A stretch of DNA of 64,000 nucleotides, taken from NCBI RefSeq assembly GCF_041381155.1, contig NC_091134.1:53827944-53891943 (forward strand), in the 5' to 3' direction. Position 1 is the first letter of the stretch. Every line of letters starts with the position of its first letter. Below are positions 22,946-33,976 of the stretch, in pieces. The DNA is from Argopecten irradians (taxonomy: Eukaryota > Mollusca > Bivalvia > Pectinida > Pectinidae). Under the pieces are notes generated by a model. The model was not told where the DNA came from and made no database searches. It was given only the letters and a program-made list of their open reading frames with translations. Both the position numbers and the translations under genes were made by a program.

Positions 22946-25936
22946 TGGTTGTTGAAGTTTGAAAAGAAGTGAAAAGAAAATTTACGAAGTTGATATTGTA
23001 CAAATCTGAAAGGAGTCTCATTAATGTCTTTACATTACAAATGAAATGTTATAAAACAAACAAATCATACAATTTTAAATGTTTGTATTATGTTCAGCAA
23101 TATAGCTTCTCGTCTACGCTTGCATGACGATATAAATATGAATCTATAACTGATTATTTAACTAACAAGCAATTAAGATAAAACACCGATAGACTGGAAA
23201 TGTTTTTTGTCAATGTATTAAAGAAAGAAACAAAACTTGTCGAAGACAAATGTATATAAATAAGAACGCATTTGTTTCACTTTGAACTATAATGATAATA
23301 CTCTTTCCGATAAGTATTCACTAGTAATGAAATAAATCTAATGGCTTCAACATTTAATTCCAAAATTACGATACAATATAGTATTTTTCTTTCTTAATTT
23401 GAAGTTCGTATTCGATGTCATCAACATTAGATTTTATCCATGTCTTAAGATATACTAATACTTGAGCACGGACTATACCCTTGCTGTTCGATTATTCTAT
23501 GTCTGTTCTCCGCTACTGATGGTACGTAAATGAAGATATTGGTTTAATGCAATATCGACATCCGAGGCATCCAGCCAGTTTTGCGCTAGAAATTCACTTA
23601 GTGCTAATGAATCAAACTCTTGGGATCCACTCCTGGTATCGGACAGACATTCGGACATAGCCCATTGGATATCGTCTTCAGATACTGAAGAAAGACAGTC
23701 TTTGGAACCTGAAACAAATTTTGCGTTTTAGTTGCAAGGATAAATTACTTAATTACTATTTTCTGGAATCACTTAAACGCATTTCTGAATTACTTCTATG
23801 AATGTTTTTATAACATCGTCAAAAATATCGGAACTCAAGTCCTCAAAAAGATACGTAGCTGAAGTAATTCAGAAAACGAAACCAATATTTGAACCATACT
23901 TATTGAACTTTATTTGTAATAATGAGTTTTGAAAAATAAACTAAATGAAGTATAGTGAAGAAAAATATGGTTGTTTGATACGGTATCTTTGATTGGTGTT
24001 GTCACACTGAATTTGGAAGTGCAATGAAATTGATATATGGCATATGCCCCTTTGTTGATATTACAATACTATAAACCGCTGTAATACTGCATTAACCAAT
24101 ATCAAAATCGTATAAGTTAACATCAACACACCATTTGGGCTAAAAAAATAATCTAGATTATTTTACAACGCATCTTGTGAAACTGACTCATATGCAGTAT
24201 TTATGAAAGTGTCCATATTTGACCTTAGAAAATTATGTGTTAAAGAGTACTACTGCACGAGATCAAATATGATTAAATTTCCACAGCTTATGAACTCCAC
24301 TCTTTAAGAGATTTATGTAAATTATCAAAGTTTTGTTTAAAAAGTTTTATCATTTGTCCCCTATCTATGTTGGATTTATTGAATGTAAATATGTTTCTCT
24401 ACACAATGTATTTTGTAAAGGGACTAACAATAAAGTTTGAAAGGAAAAGGAAATACGAATCTTTAATATACAATATTATGTGCCCTTTTTCTTTTGGTTT
24501 TCATTAATATCATGATCCTCCTGAACATTGTTTGACATTTCCACAATATCTCATAACTTGAAATGCGCCGATAAATACAACTTTTGATAAAGTTGCTGAT
24601 AGAATCACTTTATTTTAATATGTTTTTCATTTCTTGTAACGAATTTTATTGTAAACTAATAATCGAAACTTTTATAACACACTCGTAGATGCAAACTCCA
24701 TTTAGGTTATTTTAACAATGTTTTGTTGCGGTAGAACTGATAAGAAGACATGAACGTGCATCAGACAGTGACATATCTGAGCTTTAATTTCCAATTTTGC
24801 ACGCAAGATTTTACAGCAATCTTCTCCGTTCATACGGAGTATGCATCAAATTTAAGTAGATTTTACAGTGATAGGTATTCATTTCTGGTTATTCCAAAAT
24901 ATAAGGACGGAAAGTAAATAAACGTGATTTCAAAATATTACTTAAGATTTCTTTATAGCAACATATTGCCTATCATTTGCTTCGGTTTGGTAACAAAAAT
25001 AAATCTGAGCTTAATCGCATGGAGCACAGATTCAGTAACAAATAAGGAACACGCCTTTCCAATCAGGTGGTAATTATAATTGACTAACATGTAAACATCA
25101 AGTCTAGTCGCAAAAGCCATACTTATATTGCATGTGTTCGTGTCAAAGATTTATAAGTGAGACATATACGTTCTTGGTTCGTGTCAAATACACTACCTTT
25201 TAATCTTCTTGTTATAAACCTATAGAAATACGATGATCAATATGCTGCAAATATTCCTGTTATAAATAGGACAATAAGAAAAATGAATTACAGTATATTT
25301 ATTTTTTAAAAAAATCAAGAAATGTAAGCATTTTGCATTCTCTTACCGATTAACTAGTACTCGAGATCGGGATTTAGTCCATATCTTGTAAGTTACTACA
25401 CGTGTTTAAAGTCTTTCGACAACACAATACATTCGATGCATCTTTTACCATTAAAACAGCTAGGTGCCAAAAGTATTCGCAAAGACGATTCCTTGGTATT
25501 TGTAATGATTGTTTTTCCTTATATATTCTATGTATATATACTTTTTTCATTAATTTTTCCTGATCTATCACCGGATTTCAACCAGGTTTGGTGTACTTAT
25601 AGTGAATTGTCTACACTTTCAGCTCATAATATTTACATAATTTTCCTTTATGTACTTTTTAGCTCACCTGGCCCGAGGGTAGGTAATTTGCTACAAGTAT
25701 GCCAAATTTGCCGTAAACTAAATTAGTGTATGATATCAGAGATAACTGACGATCTTTACATAAACATGAAATAATAATTTTTGAGAAAGCGAACTGATAA
25801 CATGCGTTTTGGTTGCTACATGAATATTTTATATATATATCAATATAATAAATTGACACACTTGGGATTTTTTTTAAACACAAGTATATTCGTAGTGAAA
25901 GTTATGAACAGATCTCGAGAAAACCACATTTTTCTT

Positions 25937-26180
25937 ATTGTGCGAAAGGCAGTGACGTAAATAGTATACATACATATCCCTGATAAAGGCAAAATAATTG
26001 TAAAATAAATATGTTTGTTGTAAATCTCTGGTAGAAATAACATTATTTCGTCATTTTCCAATTGTGCCAGAGGCAGTGACGTAAATAGTATACATCTATA
26101 TCGCTGATAAAGGCAAAATAATTGTAAAATGAATGTGTTTGTTGTAAATCTCTGGTAGAAATAACATTATTTTGTCATAA
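25937..26180. repeat. Tandem duplication, 124-bp period, two copies
   Basis: ATTGTGC..A.AGGCAGTG and CAGTGACGTAAATAGTATAC recur with a 124-bp offset, and the copies stay similar through AAATCTCTGGTAGAAATAAC. It lies in the last intron of the integrase-core gene, just upstream of the CCGAAAYGAC array. Confidence 0.85.
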
Positions 26181-26189
26181 AGTAACCCT

Positions 26190-26292
26190 ACCGAAACTAC
26201 ACAAAAGTACCGAAATGACTTTTCTATGTGTCCCGAAACGACCGTACAATGTAGCCTACCGAAACGACTTCAGCTTTATTACCGAAATGACT
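26190..26292 (+). repeat. Five spaced copies of a CCGAAAYGAC motif
   Basis: Copies start near 26191, 26210, 26233, 26259 and 26282 (the first reads CCGAAACTAC). Spacing is 19-26 bp, and the last copy ends six bases before an ATG. The arrangement could be a leader, a protein-binding array or a transposon end. Confidence 0.7.
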
Positions 26293-26297
26293 TCACA

Positions 26298-26412
26298 ATG
26301 AGTAAATCCTCTAAGAAATCAAGTGAACATGTTCGTCGTTACAAAAAGTGTTGTAACCATGTACTGAACGCAACTGAAACTTCCGGTCTGGAAACAACTC
26401 CCCGGAATAATG
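26298..26412 (+). CDS. Candidate first exon of an unidentified protein
   Basis: ATG at 26298 opens a basic peptide (MSKSSKKSSEHVRRYKK...) of 38 codons that stays open to a strong donor, AATG|GTGAGT at 26413, ending in phase 1. It is on the strand opposite to the surrounding integrase-core gene. The CCGAAAYGAC array sits directly upstream. I do not recognise the peptide and found no downstream exon with confidence. It could be the start of a transposase gene. Confidence 0.35.
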
Positions 26413-28240
26413 GTGAGTAAAGGTCAAGACCTTGTTCCATTACCATGTTGAGTTGATCCAGTGCTTAGGCGGTATTCAGAAAATAACGTTGGGTCTCATT
26501 ATATTAAGATTGGGAAAGATGTTCAGGAAAGTTATTTTCTTCACCAACAGGGAGTGAGAAAAGTTTGATTTGGGATATATTTTGTCATCAGAAGATGTGA
26601 AAATAGTCAACTATGGTTGTTGTCTCAGCACTGTTAGAATATAAAGTTGAGGTACTTAAAAACTAGTGAACATAAACTGGTTATCTGATGATATGCTCAT
26701 AACTAATGATATACAATATACGTGTTTAATACAAAATTGTATACTAAATAAAAAAAAATTGAAAGCAATTTTACCTGTTAACTCTGGACAATCAAATAGC
26801 ATAAAAGGGCGCCCTCCGGGACAGGTTGCGCGTCGACTTTTACTGATATGGTGGCTGTTCCATTGAAATTTTAACATGTCGAGATTCTCCTGCAGAAGCG
26901 GCATAAAACAATACCGCAAACAATATCTAAATGGAATATAAAGTAAAATATAATCAATTACAATAATGTGCAGCATTGCCAAAAGATAATGAATGATGAA
27001 CATCGACTGCATGTTCTGTTTCAGGACAAATAATATATAATTACATGTCAATGGTACTCCTCCGGTCAAATGATCCAAACAATTCGAGACCCTTAAAGAG
27101 GTCCATCCACCACTGAGACTCGTGCCTCCTAAACATACTCCATCATGCTTCGATTCTCTGGGGAAAAATGCGACAATGGAAATCTGAATTTTGATATAAT
27201 GTTAATGTGTCTTGTAAGTAAGACCTTATCTTTTGATTTGAACAACAACGCTAATTGGAAATTTCGAATAAGATACCATTAAAGCACAAGACATTGATCA
27301 TCATGCAAGTGGCATTTATGTTTAAATTGCAAAGGTTTGTTATTCTATTCGGAAAGAGTATACATGTATTGGGACATTTTGAAGGTTGTATAAAAAACGC
27401 CCTGAAGCATTTGAAAACTGCGTTTTCGGTATTAATAGTAATTAAACCATGTTTTTGTCTTCTTGTTATACTCACTTGGTTAAAAACAGATCGTACAGTC
27501 CGAAAGCTTCTTTCTCCTGCATAAACATCATGATCATCTTGTCTTAATACACACTGAATTGCTCCAAGGATAACATTTTCAGTTCCTGGATCTGCCTGTA
27601 AAATCCTAGGACAACCTAAATGATATTTTTTTAAATCACCACAATTTGTGCGCAGACTTAAATGTTATAAATGGGTATGGTATGTTTAATAGGATTATTA
27701 TTTTTTTTAAATTTATTTTATTATTGTATAAAAGCTCGACTATCGACAAAATCATTTCGTGTTTAGCTAAGTTACAGATACGACATGGGAACTGTACAAT
27801 TTATATCTTACGATACATTCTTTTGTGAAGAATTAAAACTAGACTGACCTTTCAGCAGATCCACACACTCAACGTAATGAGCTGCAACAACCCCAGGGTT
27901 GTTATTTGTTGGGCCTACTTTTAACCACATCACTCTCCGAGAAAAACCTGAACAAAAGAAAGTTTTTAGTTTCATTTCTATAATAATTTATAATAATTTA
28001 ATTTAGTAATAATTTATCATTTAAATACAGTAGTAGAATACATGATGAAAGGTGGATGGAGCGTCGGACATGTTCTTAATATAACCAAATAGAACAAAAA
28101 CATTATAATATTGAATACTTGGCAAATTCTTCTGATACTCACCCGTCTATGCAACCATGTATGGCGAATCCAAATGGCTTCAACTTATCGTACCTGAAAC
28201 AAAATTTTAATGAAATGATACCATCTTCAGATGATCAGAT

Positions 28241-28553
28241 CATCCTTGATACTCCAGGGATTACTGTAACAGTCGTTTATATCTACCCCTGGGCTATCTC
28301 ATATTAAAACTGGAGGCAACAGAACAGGTAACTTAGTCCTTTGATGTTCATCAAATGATCGGTATTACGGTACACTGTAATTGACGATTTGGCTTTGAAT
28401 TTGGGCGCCGCTCTCTTTGTCGTTTTGGAAGGAAATGTTTGCAGGCCTGTGATTGTTGAAGATTTGTTCTGCTGAGCCACCATCAGTATACTATGAGATA
28501 GTCCAGGGGTGGATATAATGTCAATTATAGAAACCCCTTGAGTATTGAGGATG
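28241..28553. mobile_element. MITE with about 62-bp terminal inverted repeats
   Basis: The left end (CATCCTTGATACTCCAGGGA...ACCCCTGGGCTATCTCATA) is matched in reverse complement by the right end (CATCCTCAATACTCAAGGGG...ACCCCTGGACTATCTCATA). The loop is about 190 bp. It sits in an intron of the integrase-core gene. A single related end occurs at 57119-57182. Confidence 0.8.
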
Positions 28554-29410
28554 TCTACAGATAAAAGTATCTGTAGTTTGTCACATCGCATCAGAATATA
28601 AATCACACGTATTCATATCAAGTGTATAGACATGTACACATTCATATAATCAGCCCGTAATCAGTTATTTCGCCCAGGAAATTACATATGCCACTAGTGA
28701 AGTATAACAACAGGAGCAAATTTCATTGGCTGTGCTGAGCAGGACATCAACTTTGACGTCTTGACATATACAATAAAGTGACACCAGGAAAAATGACGTA
28801 ACATCAGGATTCCAAGGAAGTGAGTCTCCGCGGGATTTTGCAGTACCAAATGTTGAAATAATGGTTGTTATAGCTTTGTCATACAAACATCTTAAATTTG
28901 TCTTATTTGCATGAACTTTAATGAAACTAGTTTCGAAGTTTCAACATTTGCTCGCCAATGCTCACGTTATGGCTATTTTTATGTGAATTAGTAATGGACG
29001 GACAACGCTTAATGCCAAGGTGAGCTTAAAAAGGACAAACTAAAATGTTATTCAATGCTGCATTTTACAAGTAAAACTAATGCATATTCGTTTGTTAAAC
29101 AAAACATTAGTGGTTTGGTTTGATTTATTATATTTACTTCATATTATCATTCAGTGCTATTAACTGACTACTTCCCATATAAGTGAGTATTACGTGTGTG
29201 AAGTGCAAGGTGTGTGTTCTGAGAGACTGCGATATATTAGTGTTATGTCTTTTTGTATATTGGCACTTTTGCCTTTTTATAGTGTTATGTCACTGAATCT
29301 TACCAGAGCCTTCCTAACAGGAATGAATGCTCAAGCGAAGGCCAAACAATGAAGACGTTGGGAAGAAGGAAAATTGATTTTTTTTAATTGCAAATCAACT
29401 AGAATGTGTA

Positions 29411-29481
29411 CAATCTGATTAAAACCAGCTCTTCAATACGTTTAGCATAAGCGTATTGAAGAGCTGGTTTTAATCAGATTG
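29411..29481. mobile_element. 71-bp perfect palindrome with 9-bp target duplication
   Basis: Arms 29411-29440 and 29452-29481 are exact 30-bp reverse complements around an 11-nt loop. GAATGTGTA occurs directly on both sides (29402-29410 and 29482-29490). A 9-bp duplication is usual for Mutator-like elements. It is far too short to encode anything. Confidence 0.82.
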
Positions 29482-30172
29482 GAATGTGTATAACTGCAAA
29501 TACAAAAGGCACTTAACGTGAAGTCTTATATCCATAGTACAACACAACTCAAAACAAATTCAACTCCTAACAAAGTCAACAATCGAAATGTTATAGCGCT
29601 ATCATTAACTCACCCATCTACATGCCACGTGTAATTCGGACCAAGTGAACGATAAATCCTTCGTCGAATCCTCCGTTTGCGTCGAAATTCCACTCCTTCG
29701 GGATCAATTTCTTTCATTATTTTCATGACAGTGTCTCTGTAAAAAAATAAAACACGCTTATTGGAAAAAAACATCCTTCACAATCCTTGAATAACAGATT
29801 ACACTAAAATCGGCTCATATCTTACATAATGATTTTAGCTGAAATCAGACAATATATAACGTTGACCAATCAGAAGCATCTATTCCCTTACCATGGCAAC
29901 GGAGGCTTCTGAAAAGCGTACCATTATCTTTGGCATCCCTCACAATCCCTTTAATCGCAATATTCACTGAAATATGTGAAAGTAACAGTTTTTAAATTGT
30001 CAAACGTTAAATGACCAATCAGAAGCCGTGGGAATAGTGGCCTGGTGGCTGACAAATCGATTGGGGAAAAAAGTCGCATGTAGACCTCTTTAGCATGATA
30101 TGCTAAGTTCCAACAACTACTGATGGACCAAATCTTTGGTAAAAGAAGACGAAAAAGAATATCGAAGTATAA

Positions 30173-31128
30173 AACAAGAGGCCCATGGGCCGTAATAGTC
30201 ATCTGACTTATGGCACAAAACAGTAAAGTCACAGTATAAAGTAGTGGTTAACAACTAATCAAAGCAATACAAGAAACTCCTTTGTTGAATATGTAAGTTT
30301 CTAAAATAGGTAAAGGTCATTTGTTTAACAAACTTGGTAGCCCTATATCCTAGTTTGCTGCAGGCCAAATATCAAGTCTCTAGGCCTCTTAGTTATTCAC
30401 AAGAAGTTGCCTAAATATTTTAGCTTATTTGACTCCTTTGAAGTTGAATGGTCGTCAAGGTCATTCATTTCAATAATTTGTTTCTACAGATGATCCACGA
30501 CATATATAGTTGTAACCCATTCAAGGATAAGGAGGAGTAAGATTTTAAAGCCTTTCAGCAAAGCTCCGATTTAGAACCCCTGTCGTTCTATCCCCATGGG
30601 TCTAACCTTGGTCCTTTATAAAATATGAGTGTCCTCCCTAATGATTTTTCGCATCAAATATGGTTGTAAGGGTTAACGAGGAGAAGGATTTTAAAGCACA
30701 CTTTCATCAAAGTTCCCTCTTCTGAGCCCTGCCCCTCTGTCCTAAGGGATCGAACCTAACTCGTTTATATTAAATATGATTGTCCTTCCCCAATAATATT
30801 TCACACCAAATATGAATGAAATCTATCCAAGGGTTAAAGAGGAGTAGGTTTTTAAAGCTAAAATAAAGGGTCGGAGCAGGCTCAATTGTATAATATATGA
30901 TTGCATTTTCCTAACAATAATTCAAACCAAATTTGGTTGCCATCCATCCAAGGATGAAGGAGGGGTAAGATTTTAAGGCTGAAATGAAGAAAATTTGCTC
31001 TTTTGGGGCCCCACCCTCTGCCCCAAGGACTCGGACCTAACTCATTTATATAAAATATGATGGTCCTTCTCCACTGATGTTTCACGCCAAATATGGGTGT
31101 AATTCACTCAAGGGTTAAGTCAAATGAC
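30173..31128. repeat. Interspersed element starting AACAAGAGGCCCATGGGCC with tandem core
   Basis: After the palindromic GGCCCATGGGCC start and a unique part, three to four diverged units of roughly 150-170 bp repeat from about 30490. Marker strings are CAAATATG(G/A), CATCCAAGG(G/A)T, AGGAG(G/T)(A/G)GTAAGATTTTAA and AAATATGA(T/G)TGTCCT. There is no coding content. It fills part of the intron between 29736 and 31199. Confidence 0.75.
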
Positions 31129-32791
31129 CTGAAAAATCCAGTTACTTATCTTTTTCTTTTCAATCAATAAATGCTTATACAAGTACTTACATACATACCT
31201 GCGGACATGAATTCCTTTATGACGTAAAGTATACGTCATATGTCTGTAGCCAACAGTCACTGGATGTTCCAATATTTCAGCCTGTAATACGTCAAATATA
31301 AATGTGGTACAGTGGATAACAATTTCATGAATAATTTTGTTACGTTTCCGTCTATTGGTACTTATTTATATAGTTGACGTCATAATTAATAGTGACGCCA
31401 CAATTTGAGTCTCGTGATATATTAACCAACCCGTGTGGCATGGCTCAACAGACTAGACATTACAAAATTCAATTTTATCACTATGATAGACGTCTTTCTT
31501 TTGAATATGAATTTTGAAAATGTATGTACAGTGGTCTAATCATGAAAAGGTTATGAAGCCGAATGAACATGTTTTATACCTGTATTGCTTGTGTTACTTC
31601 ATCCTGTGTGTTGATTGTCGGTCCTCTTCTTGAGGGACTGCCAATCTTTTTTAGTCGTTTCCTTATTGCGTCGTGACTAATCAAAATCATATATTTTTGT
31701 AAGTGTAATACATTTCATAAAAAAGGAATATGTTTTATCTTATTAATAATAGGAAGACATGATAATATAATTAATATGTTACTTTACATCATTGTAATTA
31801 ACAAAACGTATTAATCACAATATTATTTACTCAAAATCTATATAGATATGATTTTCTGTTAGTATTTTGTAAGTAATTGTACATGATAATTCCTAATTTG
31901 TCATACAGAAAACAATTATCACAAAGAATGGTAAATACAAATTAATATAAACATTTATAATGATCACATATGTTCTATATTAGTATACAATTTTGTAATA
32001 GTTATACCTGTATATATATTGCACATTTTGATAACTAATGGGACATTAGATAAAATACAATGCGATATCAACAAGACTGTCGGCAATATACACTGTACAT
32101 GTAAAATATGAGATATAATAACATGATTACTATGATGAACATATGATATCGATAACTTGTGATAAAAAGATCTATTTACTACATTGAGATGACACAATGG
32201 GACAGTAGATTAAATACAATGAGATATCAATTGTATAAAGAAATAAAACGAACCTTATACATAATCCATAACGCTTCTTTAGGGCATAAGATATTTCTTT
32301 GTATGTTAGATTTCGGTTTGAGTACTTCAGCAATAACTCTTCAACTGGCAGGAAGCAAAATACACATAATATACTGTATACAACATTGATGAACACATTT
32401 TCTTTATTAATATTTAATTGTTTTAAATGACCAATCTTTCTTTCTGACATTACAAATATTTGTTTAAGTACGTAGTTTCATTTTATCAGATAGTTATGGT
32501 TGTTTTTAAATGTTGTTTTTCACAATTCCTCAATGTATTATGTAATGAATGGCATGAAAACTGTAACTGTACTATTAGTATCCTTATGTGATTTTTAAGC
32601 ATAGAAAATTAACAACATACCTGTTACCCCGCTTTCTTCCATCCTTAATACTGAAATAAAGCATATTGCGGTCTCACGATCTCTGCATTCCTCCGCGTAC
32701 TGATAACCGGTGAAAGGTCAGCACCTTTTATCAAATGCAATTATTCTTAAATGCACTTGTTGACAGTGACCTTGAAGGAAAGTAAATATGT

Positions 32792-32980
32792 ACATGTAAC
32801 TCGAGGTTTTTCCTTAATGTACAAAAAACTGTTACTCATGGCTTGTTTTGTACAAGTAACTTGAGTTGTTTTCTTAATGTACAAAAAAACGCTACTCAAG
32901 GCTTTTTTTGTACTTGAAACACAACTTTATTCTTTTTGACAAAAAAGAGTTATTGGCAGCATTTTTTGTCTTACAGAAAC
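32792..32980. repeat. Tandem repeat, about 58-60 bp period, three decaying copies
   Basis: CTTAATGTACAAAAAA(A)C and GGCTT(G/T)TTTTGTAC recur with a period near 59 bp. The third copy is diverged. It lies about 150 bp upstream of the integrase-core start codon, so it may overlap that gene's promoter. Confidence 0.7.
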
Positions 32981-33687
32981 AACACTGAATATAGATAAAG
33001 GTACACAATACAAAGAGTTATTTCATTTTTTGTACATTCCGCTATCGGCCATCGGATCCAGCCTTATTTTCTGACAATTTTGTGGGGTTTTATTGATTTT
33101 TATTCGACGTCAGTTGACGGATGTTAAATGCAGACCTTGCATATATGTCAGACTTGTGCTGCAGTGGGTTGTTTGGTATCAGAAAGGCTTAATTTACCTT
33201 TCATGTAATGTTTATAGAGAGAAGAAAATGATAAGGGTTGTAAAATGAATCTGAGTTATCCTGGTGACAACAGCCGACTTAGAAACATAGACATTTTTAT
33301 TGCAATGATTGAAAGGAATACAAAACCTTAATGTAATGTGTATAAAAACACTATTCCAGAAAGCTGACCGATATTCATGCAGTATGAGGTCATCAGTTTC
33401 ATTTCAAAATTTGCTGACTTCCATTGAAATTCACAAATCATGATTAGGTCAACATTCATAAGGATGGAGGTAGCATACACTGCACTGAAAACTTAAAATT
33501 TTGTAATGAGAAAAGTGATTTTATGAGTAAATGGTAATAATAAAATAGTCATTGTTTTATCATGAAAGTGACATTTTCAATTTGAGGAATCAACATGAAA
33601 CTATCTATATTAAGAACTTATGCTTCCAATTAGTGCCAAATGCTCCATACCAATGTTAATCTAATAAAATTATTTAATCTGTTCCAG

Positions 33688-33976
33688 GCGAGGAAAGAGT
33701 CCATCATCCAAAAGTCACAGGAACGCCTTACTCGATACGAGCAGTGGAAGGCGAGTGGTAGAAAAGGTGGGCGAGTCTTGGTGTACGGGTTTGGCAGCCG
33801 TACACCTAGAGAAGTGTGTCAGCCAGTAGATCGACGACGCTCTTCGTCTCATAGTGCGCTTATACGTCGCTCACCTAACGGGTCCGACTCGGACTCGTGG
33901 CGACCCCAGCGTCGGGCCGTGTCCGCCTGCAGCACGGTCAGGCGGCACTGCTGTATTGATATTAATCGCCTCACTG
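33688..33976 (+). CDS. MAP7: MAP7 exon a: end of N-terminal helix and FGSRTPRE region
   Basis: Acceptor TGTTCCAG at 33687, donor GTATGT at 33977, phase 0 in and 1 out. It begins with the charged helix ARKESIIQKSQERL, then GFGSRTPRE, a Ser/Arg stretch and WRPQRRAVSACS, matching the segment after the microtubule-binding coiled coil in ensconsin proteins. Confidence 0.85.

Larger units (their letters stand above)
20292..23496. other. Non-coding stretch with diverged repeats, no gene seen
   Basis: AT-rich. It contains two diverged copies of an about 157-bp unit (AATACAGAGCAATTGAAAT near 20580 and AGTACAGAGCAATTGAAAT near 20740), a palindromic element (21178-21331), a short TTCATAGTG duplication near 21700, and a tandem repeat at 22662-22945. 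The remaining open frames are short and look random. Confidence 0.5.
23497..32642 (-). pseudogene. HTH + integrase-core (DDE) protein gene, eleven exons, with about two frame interruptions
   Basis: Exons, 5' to 3' on the minus strand: 32642-32621 (ATG at 32642), 32344-32254, 31676-31580, 31281-31199, 29736-29614, 28193-28143, 27947-27849, 27615-27476, 27157-27045, 26926-26775, 23708-23497. All introns are GT-AG, and all junctions but one keep phase. Product about 393 residues: an N-terminal helix-turn-helix-like region (LTYKEISYALKKRYG, HDAIRKRLKKIG), then RRIYRSLGPNYTWHVDG, YDKLKPFGFAIHGCIDG, SRRVMWLKVGPTNNNPG, ADPGTEN and RIEA, which supply the two Asp and one Glu of a retroviral-type integrase fold. 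The acidic C-terminus has WLDASDVDIALNQYLHLR. Metazoan integrase-core proteins of this build form a large, transposon-related family of unknown function. One exon junction and one in-frame stop interrupt the frame, so this copy is either a recent pseudogene or affected by assembly errors. Confidence 0.85.
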
